In this document: one piece after another, positions 1 through 11,163 of the stretch
Layout of the letters: each line of letters begins with the position of its first letter
How positions within the stretch are numbered: the first letter of the stretch is position 1
Program-made: the position numbers and the translations under genes
Notes under the pieces: generated by a model
Database searches by the model: none
The model's input: the letters and a program-made list of their open reading frames with translations, nothing else
What the model was told of the DNA's origin: nothing
Assembly: GCA_029959085.1 (NCBI GenBank)
Contig: JARWIR010000011.1
Location: 7,751,840 to 7,815,839, forward strand
Source: Nemophila menziesii
Lineage: Eukaryota; Streptophyta; Magnoliopsida; Boraginales; Hydrophyllaceae
Reading direction: 5' to 3'
Length of the DNA stretch: 64,000 bases

Positions 1-57
1 TTACTTTATTGTTCTATGCAAGCTTGATAAAACTTGTAGCATTATAAAGAGGTAAAA

Positions 58-1430
58 TTACATGTGGAACCTTTCTAAAATCTTGAAGGGACCTATAAAA
101 GGAAAAATAAATTTCCCGCCAACCATCAGGAATACCTTCAAGATAATGTGATCCCCTACCTTAATTTGAATGTCCTTTCGTTTCGTATCAAACCAACACT
201 TTTGACTATCATGAATCTGTTTCATGTAAATCATGATCAACACAACCTTAGCCTCGGTGTCTTTCAACTATTCAAACTCAAGTATTTTACTCTTTCTGAT
301 ATCCAATTATAAAGGAGTAAGTAATAATTTCCCACGTAAGGTCTAAAGGCGCCATTTTGATAATTGCATGATAAATATTATGGTAGTCAAACTGAACTAG
401 GGGTAGGTAACATTTCACTTTCACACCAAAGTTGATCACTTAGTCCCTAAGAATGTCTTCAAAAGATGTAATGGTCATCATAGTTGTTCATGAGATCAAG
501 GGTGGAAGACCATACTTAACCCTTACTATACCCTAAGGCTCGTAAAAGACTTCTCAAAAATCTATATCTGAACTTTGTATCACGATCCGAAATAACCTTT
601 TATGGTACGTCATGTTACATTCACAACCTCATCCATAGATAACTTAGCCAACTTCTTTACATCGAAATATGTTTGTACTAGCAAGAAATGTGGTGATTTG
701 GTTAAACCGTGGAAAATCATTCAAACTGAATTTAACCAGTCTATGGATTTCTGAAAACCCACAACAAATCCATGTATACAATGTATTGTTTACAAATTTG
801 GATACTCATAGGATCCAACAAGCCCTTGGGTTTTGTATTCAAATAATATTTATTTAATCAATTCTGGCACATCAAACTCACACTCACTTATTAAATTACA
901 TCAATACATCCTTGTCAATTTGTGTATTAGAGTCTTTCACATCAACTAACTACATGAGAATCAGTTCCACGGTTGCATCTCGTACTTGTGCCTTACTTAT
1001 GTTCTTAAATTAGGTTGACTCAATTAGTAAAAATAGGCCATGCTATTCCTTACAATCTTTAAGGTTACTTCAAGTTACGATCTCTCAGACTTCCTAACTT
1101 ACCCGTCTTGGTCAGGTACAAAAGGCATGATGATTATAGCATCTTCTACTATATTTGCTCGACAAGGGTGATAGGAAATTATGATACCATTATCATGAAT
1201 AAAATTAAGCCACCTTCTCGACATCAAATTAAACTTCAATGTAATTTTTTTAAGGCTTAGATAGTTCATGTAGAAATCTAAAGACATTTCTTCAAAAATA
1301 AGTAATCCAAATTTTGAGGGTTAATACTAATACAGTTATATCCAAGTCACATGTTGGGTAGTTTATCTCATTGTCTTGTAATTGTCATATAGTTTATGCA
1401 ATCACCTTTCTATTTTACATCAAAACAAAA
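58..1430 (-). pseudogene. Ty3/Gypsy (chromovirus-like) pol relic: RNase H to integrase C-terminus
   Basis: Decayed retrotransposon polyprotein read on the minus strand with stops and frameshifts. From high to low coordinates the pieces come in normal pol order. At about 1330-1420 there is RNase H sequence containing NYPTCDLD and LKIW. At 1110-1287 the end of RNase H has RRWL and YHPCRANIVEDA (family form YHPGKANVVADA). Near 650 is a DVKKLAKLSMDEVV stretch, near 570-590 the integrase-core motif SDRDTKF, and at 58-267 the integrase C-terminal piece with VGDHIILK and FIGPFKILE. I found no LTR or chromodomain. This lies in the unique left flank and does not recur in the tandem units. The assignment to Gypsy pol is firm; the lineage (Tekay/Del-like rather than Athila) is inferred from the post-integrase wording. 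Confidence 0.8.
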
Positions 1431-2140
1431 CCTAACCATGTGTGGGAGTGAAAACAATATATAAAGAACTTATTATTTTTCTCAAGGAAGGAAAAAATAG
1501 GAACAAATCTCAACCTTCGTTTGAATTCTGGAAACTCGAAAGTTGTTTACATCATAGGTCATACCCTTATATTGGGTATGTTGAAAGCAATAAACCTTAT
1601 TGCATACACTAACATAGCTAAATACTTTAATAATGTCTATTCAATTTTGTCTTAAGACGGATTTTCTTCAACAACATTACACTTGGCTTCTTCGAGGATT
1701 TGATGATGACACTCACCTTGTTCTACAATATGGTCAAATCCATGAATTTCATCTATTAATGAAGACTTATTCACGTCAAAATCCTCCATGTTGGATGATA
1801 AAGGATCCATTATGGATTTAAATCCCCGAGCATACTTAGGTGATCATTGAGCTTTCCCCTCTTAGAAGAAGCTCGTCAATAGTAAGTAATTTGTAATTGG
1901 TTAAATGTAATTAACTTAAAAAATAATAAAAATAATTGTAAGGGTTTCCAAATTAATTGAATGATTTTTATTTGACCCTTAAGTAGACAAATAATATCGA
2001 TGGTTTATATAATTTTAAACCACGTGTATCTATTTATAGTGTCATAATATATCCGTCTATTGTATACCTCGTCCTTACCCTACACTTTTAGCCCCAAAAC
2101 CACTCCAAATAATATCCTTCAAATGTTATGTTTGAGACAA
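1431..2140. other. Left flank up to the array edge; no gene recognised
   Basis: AT-rich single-copy sequence between the Gypsy pol relic and the first tandem unit. It may hold further decayed retroelement sequence (the reverse transcriptase would be expected here), but I recognise no motif. An open frame at 1633-1821 on the plus strand has no known domain. The boundary at 2140/2141 is where similarity to copies 2 and 3 begins. Confidence 0.5.
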
Positions 2141-2461
2141 TATAACTTCATATCAACGAAAAAATAGTCAAGTGACATATGTAATCCTTTTCCAATAGTA
2201 TTCATTATTATATTTGATTTCACTGAACACAAATATAAATTAATATATCAATTTGAATGATATTTAAATTAAGTTAACTTACTAATTTTATGTCTTTCAT
2301 TAAAAAAATCTAGATTATTTAATTATAAAAAGATTGGAGTCATAATTCATTAAAACACAAATTAACACAAATTGAAATGAAAGAAGGTAATTCAACTGAC
2401 TTAAACATAAATTGCAATAATAGAAAAAACAATAAAACCCATGTCATGAGAAAGGTGGTTA

Positions 2462-2840
2462 TCAAAGATTGAGTGTTAAATCAACGCATGATTCTTCATA
2501 TTCGTTGTTGCCCGTCATCATTACAACTTCAATTGAGTGAGCTAAAGATGAAGGAATTGCAATTGAAGGACCTCCATTTGTGGCTCCTCTTATAGACGGG
2601 TTTCTTATTACCCTATTGGATAGGAATGGGGAAAGAAAAGCATTGTTGGGATGTGATGATAGTTAGGACGAGGATGTATAGTCGGTTGTCTATTTTCTCA
2701 CCCAATCTCTTCTCATTTTCACTTTTCATGCTTGCTCTCTCCTCTCTATGGGAATTTTGATGCCCACCCAGTGCTTGTATACTGTTAAACTCTCTTGAGA
2801 AATACCTGCAAGGATACACTCTTTCATTGTTGGGATCCAT
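2462..2840 (-). pseudogene. C2H2 zinc-finger/EAR repressor relic with frameshift (copy 1)
   Basis: Paralogue of the intact gene at 11164-11478. The ATG at 2838-2840 opens MDPNNERVYPC and runs through the plant motif QALGGHQ, but the second zinc-binding Cys is Phe (C-R-Y-F instead of C-x-x-C, a TGC to TTC change) and the frame stops at 2613 after 75 codons. In another frame the sequence continues to a C-terminal CVDLTLNL and TGA at 2462-2464, matching the GIDLTLRL end of the intact gene. The ATG-to-TGA span is 379 nt, one more than a multiple of three, so a single frameshift (about 2630-2675) separates finger and EAR motif. A TATATAA box lies about 65 nt upstream at 2905-2911. Probably a pseudogene; splicing could in principle rejoin the frames. 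Confidence 0.8.
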
Positions 2841-2904
2841 ATTCTCTACAAAAAAAATATTGAAGCTCAAATCGATATATTTTAGAATGGACTTGATGAA
2901 TAGT

Positions 2905-2983
2905 TTATATAGGGGTTAAAGATCATTCCGACGGTAAAGTCTTTCACATTTATTTTGGGAGGTAAGTTTAATGATGTAGTCAA
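2905..2983 (-). promoter_or_regulatory. Promoter remnant of the zinc-finger relic
   Basis: Minus-strand TATATAA at 2905-2911, 65 nt from the ATG, inside the word CCTATATAAACTA. A TTGACT element (W-box core) is at 2978-2983. Both have counterparts at similar distances in front of the intact gene at 11164-11478, which suggests duplicated promoter sequence. Equivalent positions start at 25707 and about 48506. Confidence 0.45.
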
Positions 2984-3746
2984 ATTGTCAAAAGGTGTAA
3001 TATTAATTGTGAATCTTTACTTCATTCATGTAAATAAATGATATACAACTATGCTTATCTATTCCTTATCACTAAACAATTGTTATGTGAAATAGTTGTC
3101 ATTTTTATTTGTTTATAAATTTTGATACACATTTTATTAATGTGTGTGATTTTGACTATATTTAAAGCTTGTCTCAATTTTAATATAAATTTGTACTAAA
3201 CATCATATATATTATTCGTATGAATATCAAAATGTGTTTGGATTCTGAGATCCATTATATTTATTTACAATATCAGTATTGAGAGATAAATATCTATTTT
3301 ATATTATCTACTTTATGACCACAAATAGTTACTACATATATGCATTAAAAGGAAGCATGAAAAGTAATTAGCCGTAACAAGCACCCACTAGTATAATAAT
3401 TCTAATATGTGTCGTAACCCATATTCTGGGCTGGTTTAAAGTGCTACCATTCAGAGAATTAATATTTGAAATAACCATATGTTATTGAAGAGGATAAAGA
3501 CACCAAGCGTATGATAAATAATTATCAAGACAAGTCTTTTTTATCCAATATGTTGCTTAATTCTTTGTACTAAAAATATACTTAAAATTTTATAAGGGAT
3601 GATCACCATTTATTTTTAGTAATATTAGTGTTAGTTTCTTATGTGGTATTTTGAGAACAAATAAAGTGTATAACATTTATTGCATCTTTTTCGATGGTAA
3701 TGCTAGATAATTTAGGTTGCTTCCAAATATAACTCCATTGTGGACA
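2984..3746. other. AT-rich intergenic DNA (copy 1)
   Basis: No coding or repeat feature recognised. Upstream of the zinc-finger relic, with weak similarity to the upstream region of the intact gene for roughly the first hundred bases. Equivalent stretches are about 25786-26548 (copy 2) and 48585-49347 (copy 3). Confidence 0.5.
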
Positions 3747-3941
3747 ACATTAGATTTAAAAACAAATTAGGACATATAAGAAGCTTTGCAGGCATTTTTA
3801 TTGATTATGTTTCCATAAGAATCATTAGAAATTACAGATAATGCATCTTTACCATCCTTAAATCTCGTATCCACACTATCTTCAAAGTAACCTAACCCAA
3901 TCTGAAAACATTAACAGAATTACTTCCTCTAAATTAAGATC
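3747..3941. repeat. Direct repeat, left arm, beside the organelle rRNA insert (copy 1)
   Basis: Matches 4132-4325 in direct orientation with moderate divergence. Both arms start ACATT-GATTTA-AAACA and end CTCTAAATTAAGATC. The arms enclose the 190-bp plastid-like filler. Copy 2 arms are 26549-26743 and 26934-27127; copy 3 arms are 49348-49542 and 49733-49926. Confidence 0.85.
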
Positions 3942-4131
3942 GAGGGCCAATCTCCGTCAAGCCCGAGGAAACCTTTCCAGCCTCCGTTACCTTTTGGAAG
4001 GCCTACGCCCTATAGAAACTATCTACCTGAGGCTGTCCCTTGGCCTGTAGGTCCCGACACAATGTTAGAATTCTATCTCTTCTCGAGTGGTATCTCACTG
4101 ATGGCTCGGGCCCCCGGAAGGAGGTCTTCTT
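3942..4131 (-). pseudogene. Nuclear insert of plastid-type 23S rRNA fragment (copy 1)
   Basis: Read on the minus strand this is large-subunit rRNA of the organelle type. It holds, in order, CCCGAGCCATCAGTGAGATA, a GAATTCTAAC word, GGCCAAGGGACAG, CAGGTAG, GGGCGTAGGCC, AAAAGGTAACGGAGGC, AAAGGTTTCCTCGGGC and GACGGAGATTGGCCCTCGA. I recognise these as plant plastid 23S sequence; a plastid-derived stretch in a mitochondrial genome is an alternative source. It is far more GC-rich than its surroundings. It is a short, mutated, non-functional nuclear fragment placed exactly between two direct repeats. Copy 1 has private changes where copies 2 and 3 keep the organelle-like GAATTCTAGCTCTTC word. Confidence 0.88.
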
Positions 4132-4325
4132 ACATTGGATTTAGAAACACGTTAGGATATATAAGAAGATTTGCAGGCATTTTCACTGATTATGTTCCCA
4201 TAAGAATCTCTAGAAATTATAGATAATGCATCTTCACCATCCTTAAATATTGTATCCACACTAACTTCAAAGTAACCTAACCCATGTGAAAACATTAACA
4301 TAATTAGTTCCTCTAAATTAAGATC
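4132..4325. repeat. Direct repeat, right arm, beside the organelle rRNA insert (copy 1)
   Basis: Second arm of the repeat described at 3747-3941. The two arms differ more from each other than either differs from the same arm in other tandem units, so this duplication is older than the 22.8-kb amplification. Confidence 0.85.
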
Positions 4326-5262
4326 ATATAGTTTATATTCATGCTGATATGGATCATTAACATAATTAATTTAGATAATAAAGGTAATTTGTTACATATA
4401 GCACTTAACAAATTAGATTATGTCGATAGCTGTAATTCAATGCATGTTTTTTTCGAATTACACATATGATCCTTATGTTTAGACTAAATTTTTTTTTATG
4501 GTATACTAATACCTATATTTGCATATTTATTAACCAATAAGTTTATCCATTTGTGAAACCATGTTATCTCATTATCCTCAAAGCATTATTTTAGATAATA
4601 TGGAAGCCAATATGTCATAGTCCACTAGAAACAAAAATATATATGTTATATTGTCTCTTTTTTCTCATGATAGATCTGGAAAAGTTTATTACTTACACGC
4701 TTCTTTTTATACATATTTACATAACCATGGAAACCATTATTACATAGTCTCTATTATAGGTGTATGTATTTTGGATTTCATTTTGAAGTCCGTTGATTTT
4801 TATAGAAATATATATCATTTAAATTTGAGGTTGTAATACATTAAAGTACTTCAGGTAATATGTAGACTACGTTATCATACAATGTATGATAATTAGTCTT
4901 TGGTTGGTATTATACCTTCTTATATTTGGGTAAAATGATTCTATTCTTAGTGTCTTGCATTTTAATATTTTTTTTATTATTATATCCACTCATTTTCCAT
5001 GGAATTTTCTTTTTAACATGAAAATACTTGATGTTTAAATTCCTACATTATTAAGTAGACAAAATTTACTTTAGTTAATAAAAGTATTCTTAACATCTAA
5101 TTGGTCTTATTTAATCTATATATAAGTTAAAGATATTAACCTTTTCCCTATAACAAATAATCAATCTAGCGTGTATAAGTAAGAATTATCTTCCTTCTAA
5201 CACACTTCTTTGAAACCATGATTGATGGATACTAATAATAGTAACGAAATATACCACCCAAT
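4326..5262. other. AT-rich intergenic DNA (copy 1)
   Basis: No gene recognised. A 61-codon open frame at 4651-4836 (plus) persists in all copies with two or three amino-acid changes, but it has no domain and the usual composition of AT-rich non-coding DNA. Equivalent stretches are 27128-28052 and 49927-50863. Confidence 0.5.
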
Positions 5263-5364
5263 ATACCACCCATGAAGTGGCGTGATTTGGTTGGAATTAA
5301 ATCGTTTATTTATTTATATACTCGATTTACTTCCAACCATATCACGCCACGTCATGGGTGGTAT
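5263..5364. mobile_element. Hairpin MITE, 102 bp (copy 1)
   Basis: Near-perfect inverted repeat. The left arm ATACCACCCATGAAGTGGCG and the right arm CGCCACGTCATGGGTGGTAT pair over about 42 bp with three mismatches, leaving an AT-rich centre of about 18 bp. Size and form fit a small foldback MITE. In this copy and copy 3 the left arm is preceded by an extra ATACCACCCA word, so the first 10 bases are repeated. I see no convincing target duplication. A transcript would fold into a long stem able to seed small RNAs; this is inference. Confidence 0.75.
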
Positions 5365-6849
5365 GAATTTGGATGATATATATCATTACTCTACTAATAA
5401 TTGTATTGTGTGAGTATATATTTATGGATGTAAATACATTTGATAATATTTGTTGTTAAACTATCAAGATTAACTAACATATTCATGATTTCTTATCAAT
5501 AAGGGAAAGTTTAAATAACCCAAGGTTTTTAGACGCTACTATTTCTGTGTACGTTTTCTTAAAGAGTAATTTATTACTAATTCAATGAATGTTAGGTGTC
5601 CACCATAAATATAAAATAAAGCAGTTGATCATCCTACATGTTTCGATTAGTAATAGAAAAGGTTAAAAATTGAGCATGTTTCTAAAAAGAGTATACATGA
5701 TTAAAGAGATAGTGATAGCCTTTTTTAGAGAGCATACTACCCTTCCACATTTATAATATTTTATTAGTGATTTCTACAATAGTATTAGCCACCTCAATCT
5801 TAGTATCAAAGATAAAAGTTGTAATTCTTAATTTTTTCCTATGTCACATGTTTGAAGAACCCTAATTTATCTTGTATATAATACAGTAGGTTATAATTAT
5901 TGTTTATACTAAAAAAATAGAACATTCGTTTAGGATTAAGGATTGACATGCATGACAATACATATTTAACATACTATTAAGATAATTTGCTTCATCTTTT
6001 TAATTCTTAATGACTAAAATTGAGTCTTTAGTAAAGAGAAGGTGGGGGGACCTTATCAGCAGACCTAATAGGTATATATATATTTCAAATCTCTTTTTCC
6101 CACTTAATTTTTCATTTTTTCATCAAACTATTGATGGGTTTAGTGGTTAAACTAAAATTGTATAGTCATAAAAGACATATTTGTCTAACTCATATATAAA
6201 AATTTATTGATTATCCAGGGCTCCAATTTAACACAATTTATTATATACTTTTTCTGATAATGTTCACATCTCGTTTGTTCAATTTTGGTGACAATAAAAT
6301 TTATACACATGGCTTCAATGAAATTTGATTCATGTAACAAAATTGTATTGTAAGGTATTTATTCTTACTTGTTTATACACATAAATATTAGAGATCATCA
6401 TATTTATAATTAAATATACATCATACTTGAGTCATTGGATTGTCACTAATTAAAAATAATAATTAACAAAAAACATGACTTTAAAAATTTCATCATAATC
6501 TAATTAAAGGCGTTTGGCAGCCATGGTAGTTATGGTGTGAAATAACGGAGGTGGTGATGTTTTGTATATTGGAGAAAATGATATTGTTCAGGCGAGGCAT
6601 TAGTTTTAAGTGACTTTGAGAGGTTGATCAAGGGTTTTTCCATGGTTTGTATATAGGTTGTGGGTCAGCCGATGCTCGTTGCTATGTTCTTCCGATTGGA
6701 TTGGTGGATATAACGTTGGTTGTTTGGTTTTTAGGTGTTAGTATAGGCAATGAGTGGGTTTTCATGTCGTTTAAAGGTTTATTATTATGGTGGTGCATAT
6801 TTAACATTTAAGATTTCTTATGGTTTAGTGTATCGAGGTGGTTACGGAT
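5365..6849. other. Intergenic DNA with a G-rich, C-poor island (copy 1)
   Basis: No gene recognised. Most is AT-rich. From about 6505 to 6850 the plus strand becomes rich in G and T and poor in C, unlike its surroundings, which could mark an old degraded coding or transposon fragment. Reading it in six frames gave no motif I trust. Equivalent stretches are 28155-29639 and 50966-52449. Confidence 0.45.
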
Positions 6850-6953
6850 ATGACAAGAGCTAAGTGGTAGCCATGGCCCCATGGTTAAGATCGGCCAAGG
6901 TGTGATTCAAATCTAGGAATTTACATTATATAGGTTATTAGGCGAGTTTTTTT
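6850..6953 (+). mobile_element. Possible tRNA-derived SINE (copy 1)
   Basis: GAGCTAAGTGGTAG at 6857-6870 resembles a pol III A box, and GATTCAAATCT at 6904-6914 resembles a B box (GGTTCGAATCC type), about 47 bp apart. The segment ends in GGCGAG followed by a run of seven T (eight in copies 2 and 3), which fits a T-tail or pol III terminator. I see no target duplication and cannot name the family. It could instead be a degenerate tRNA pseudogene or chance. Confidence 0.35.
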
Positions 6954-8469
6954 GTCTCTCATTTGATAGAAGAAGAATATGTTCTTATATATATTTTTGT
7001 AGTAATAAAGTGATTATTTTACTATTATCAATTTGTTAACTTTTTTTAATATGGCTCAATATACGTTGAAGCTATTTAAAAAAGCATTGAGAATATTTAA
7101 AGTCATGAACAACAACTTATAAGTTAACACCAATTTATCATAGAATCCATAGTTTAGGCAATAATAGACACATGGTTACACTAAGACTAAAGATCCGTTT
7201 ATAGCAACAAATATTGAATTGTTACACACGTACATGTAATAACGTAAAAAATGAACAAACATAATAGCAGATTCATTATGCCATTAAAGTTTCAAATACA
7301 CTTATACATTTATTAATAAATTTACAAACCAATTTACACTTTACAAAAAATAAAAATATTCAAATTAAGACATGACTATACTTGGTAATATTCTAAATGG
7401 GGTTAATCCAAAAAGTATTTATATATCAAGTGTGTGACCAACTGCCCCATATTTTATACCTTCTTTGCACTACACAAATTTGACTCTTAGGCAAAACTTT
7501 TATTTAAAACCATTAATAGAGTAATAGTTTTTGTATGTGTTGCTTAAAGTTAATAGCTTTTGTAACAATTTTAGTAAATTGTTGCATTATGTAGCAATAG
7601 TACGTTATTTTTGTAAAAAAAATTCTTAATTCATTTCTTCCAATGGTTTTTAACAAGTGTTATTTCTAATATGTTTTATACCGTTTCTTAACATTTCTTG
7701 CGATTTTTTCATAATGCTTTGTAAACCATAGGTTAACTTTCTTGTAATGAATTTTAATAATAGTATTTCATATAACTATTCATTCAGAATTATATATCAT
7801 AATAAAAGATTGTGTCTAGTGGTCATAAGTAATTCGTAATCCCAATCTAATCCAAGATCGAACCACCCAAGTATAATGTGAAATGATTTTCATTTTAACA
7901 AATAATAAAAAATTTGCTTGATGTAATAGAACCACTGATTTATGATTAAGCAATGCGTAGCAAGTTAAACAATCATAAAGTCACGTGTAATGGTTTTTTC
8001 TATTTTATAACAGTTTCTAAATGTTGCACGATAATCAAAATATTATGGCGATGACAGACAATTCTAAGTGAAATATCCCAATTCATGTTATCATCCTAAA
8101 TCAAGTTAAGTTAATAATTAGAGTTACCACTTGAAACAAAAACCGCATGGAGATTAAAAAAGTATATAATTCTAATAAAGAATATACATGTATATAGTTC
8201 TTGAAAAAAATGATATAAAAAAGATTGAATCTGATTTGAACCTGCAAAGTAGAATTGTTATGTAATTATCATGAAAAGCTTTATAGGTTATTTTTGGAGA
8301 TGCAAATCCACAAACATAAAAAATGGGTTGAGTGAAAACATCGTCAAGTGAAACTCAAATTATAGGGAGATTTATTGATGGAATGTGAGGAAAGAGTCAA
8401 AAACTCATTTTTCATTATCCAAATATACATATCATACCTTCCCTAAACTGACATTACAACCATAAATAC
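6954..8469. other. AT-rich intergenic DNA (copy 1)
   Basis: No gene recognised. Eight bases present near 8280 (in a TTTATAGG context) are missing from copies 2 and 3. Equivalent stretches are about 29745-31255 and 52554-54065. Confidence 0.5.
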
Positions 8470-10377
8470 CTTAGAATTTAAAAACTACTTCGCTGAGGAA
8501 CAATGATACAATTAGGGCGTAGTTATGTGGACCGTTGGGTACTATATTAGGACCTATGATCACCCTATAGCCTCTATATCAAACTAAGTAAGAACCTCTC
8601 ACTCTGGCATTGTAATGTTAATAATGTACTTGAATCTATAAAACGGTGATTGTCCGTATATTAGGCGTGTGTGCATTACTTCTTTAATATTACTGCATGA
8701 GACAAGTTAAAATACCTTCTCTAGGATCATTCATTGTTTTCTACTACATCATCTTCTTCAATATTTATTTGAGACTACCCTACCGTTCTTATCTTTATTA
8801 TGTTTGGACGACACAATTTTGAATTGGGGGTCTTGATGTCTGCATATATGTGATAAAATAATCTAGACACGGGACATCATTTTAGGGGTATCTAGTGCTT
8901 AATTACCAGATTTTCTCCCATTTCTTTATGTTTTACACTTCTTTTTCTAGTTTTAGGTGTTTCATTATTTTTAGAGATTTTGTATGTAATTTGTGTGTTA
9001 TTTGTGTAGCACTTAAGTATTTGGAAGCTAACACACCTTGAGATGATGATAAGGAGTGAAGAAACGAAGAAAACCCCTTATTCATGGTAAAAAAGGAAAC
9101 TTTAGATAGACTTTGGAAGTAGAAGTTAATTTGTCTAGACATGAAGACGCCTAGTATTTTTAATACTACAGAAAATCGACAACGGAGTTGAAGGATCCCT
9201 TTTAAATCGGGAAAGGTCTTTGAATTGCAGTTGTTTTGATACCAAGATCACTGGATTTGGAGTTGTAATGAAGATGTTACGAATTATACAAATTCAATGA
9301 GCCAACCAGTCTACTATTATAGGAAAACGAGTTTTAGTTGGTTTCTAAATCTAATACCTAGTCCTTATCCCTGATTTTATCCAAATTTATAGATATATTC
9401 AGTTTTACCTTAAGAAAATCATCCCTTCTCAGTCCCTAATACATATTAAACCTAGAATTATCAGGATCAAGTGAGTAGAAGAGAATGAGTTGGAAGTTGT
9501 TCATGTCATTCCAAGCCTTCCCGTTATCAGTTTTCACCAATTAATATAGTATACTTATTTATTTTTTTTTGAACATGAATATGATATTTTTAGTTCCTTT
9601 TTGTTCCTTCCTTAGTATGAATTGAATCTATTTAGTTTCAGAATAGCATAAGGGGTATGAATCCTATACTTGTTTTATATGTTATTTGAATTAGGGATTT
9701 ATTTTTGAATATTTTTTTCGTGAAAGCTCTATATTATGTACTTTGTTTTAATGTTTTTATTTCTTGCGATGCACAAACGTATATGATTACCCCATTAGTA
9801 GTTGGATTGTCACCAATTCAATTATAGAAACATCACATATATAGTCATCTAGTTTGTGGTAGTGATTCTGACAGGCTTGCCTAACTAGATAGTCAATAAG
9901 GTTTAAGTTAACCATCGATCACTGCGTAGCGTCTCCTTACCCAAGTCCCCTAGTATCGTTGGGGTGCTTACTAAGTCTATTCAGATGTAAGTTAGGTGGA
10001 ATTTAGAATCCCAACTATAACATATATATCACACAATTCTTGCTTAAATAATATTCATAGAACAAGGTTAGTGGGGATTACTTTCTAATTCTTGAGCTAA
10101 ATTCTCATACATTTTCTCTTTAGTATTTTATTTTCATGTCTTACTTTATGTCTTACTTTATTAGTTTTTTAGAGTCTTAACACCAAACAAATATTTTAGT
10201 GTCTTGCTATTATACTATTCAGCTTTCTTTAGACTACTTTGTAATAACACTATAATATACCTCACTTTCGTAGTCCCTAGATCGATATATGTTCGATTGC
10301 AAAGTGTTTATTCGTAGTGGTATAAAGTGTTTGTTCTTTTATTTATATCACTATTTTATCATACCTTTGCCATAACA
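8470..10377 (+). mobile_element. Athila-like element A: 3' internal end plus LTR (copy 1)
   Basis: The LTR runs from TGATGTCTGC at 8834 to about CATAACA at 10377, roughly 1.54 kb. It is directly preceded by a purine-rich GGGGGTCT tract, so this is a 3' LTR. The bases before it (from about 8560, CACCCTATAGCC onward) match, in patches, the region before the 3' LTR of element C on the other strand. The LTR shares patches with LTR B, such as GGAATTTAGAATCC and the TGATGTCT start. No 5' LTR or pol is present, so it is a truncated end. The 10377 boundary is approximate. Confidence 0.72.
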
Positions 10378-11163
10378 AATTTGAAACATAGGACTAATTA
10401 ACAGTTCAATTCTGTGAAGTGTGTGACCACAAAAACCATAAGTATATGAACTCTAAATTTACCAAAGTATAATTCATACTTTACATATAGTTAACTTTTT
10501 TTTTATACACGTTTAACATGTAAGAGGGTTGAGACAGTTTTTAAGGGATGAAGGTAGATAATATAAACCTATACTGGATAAGTGGGAAGGGTTGGGACTT
10601 GTTGTATTAGAAAGTTATATTGTATAGTTATGTGGGAGGAGTTAATTGAGTGAATACATGTTATTAGAGTGGAACATATATTTATTTCTTGTATGACACA
10701 TGATATACATATGATAAAGCTTTTCAGATATATTGAATACTAGAGATTATCAAATAAAGAAGCTAAGTATAGAATTTTGTAGTAAATAGAATATGGTAGG
10801 GATTACGATGTAATAAGTGAGATTGAGTTTTAATTGAAGTAAAATTAATTTTATTACACTTTAAATAATATAAGTTTTACAATTAATTTTTTATTCTATT
10901 AGGATGGTGGATGGGAGATGATGTGACAATGAGATGTATTTAAAGCTTAATTATTCAGTTTTAATAGGTTAGATGGATATAGTTTGGTCATAGTTGACTA
11001 TGATGTTCATTTTAATAAAAGAAAAACTTGAATTGAAAATAATATTATATGATTAAAAGAGAACACAGAATTCATTCAAAACACAAATTACACAAATTCA
11101 AATAAAAAAGACAACTGATTAAGACATAGACCAAAATGATATGCAATAAAAAAGAAGAATCGG
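10378..11163. other. AT-rich DNA and 3' flank of the zinc-finger gene (copy 1)
   Basis: No other gene recognised. The last 120 bases or so resemble the matching 3' flank of the zinc-finger relic (shared CATTCAAAACACAAATT-like wording), so the old duplication of the two loci included downstream sequence. Equivalent stretches are 33162-33947 and 55971-56753. Confidence 0.5.

Noticed and set aside
4651..4836. 61-codon ORF conserved in all three units
   Set aside because: No domain, AT-driven composition, and conservation is no more than expected from recent duplication of the whole unit.
7800..7880. Second tRNA-like segment (GTGTCTAGTGGTCATAAG and GATCGAACC)
   Set aside because: The A-box-like and B-box-like words are on opposite strands, so they cannot form one pol III promoter.
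8933..9142. 69-codon minus-strand ORF in all units
   Set aside because: Lies wholly inside LTR A on the opposite strand; chance open frame.
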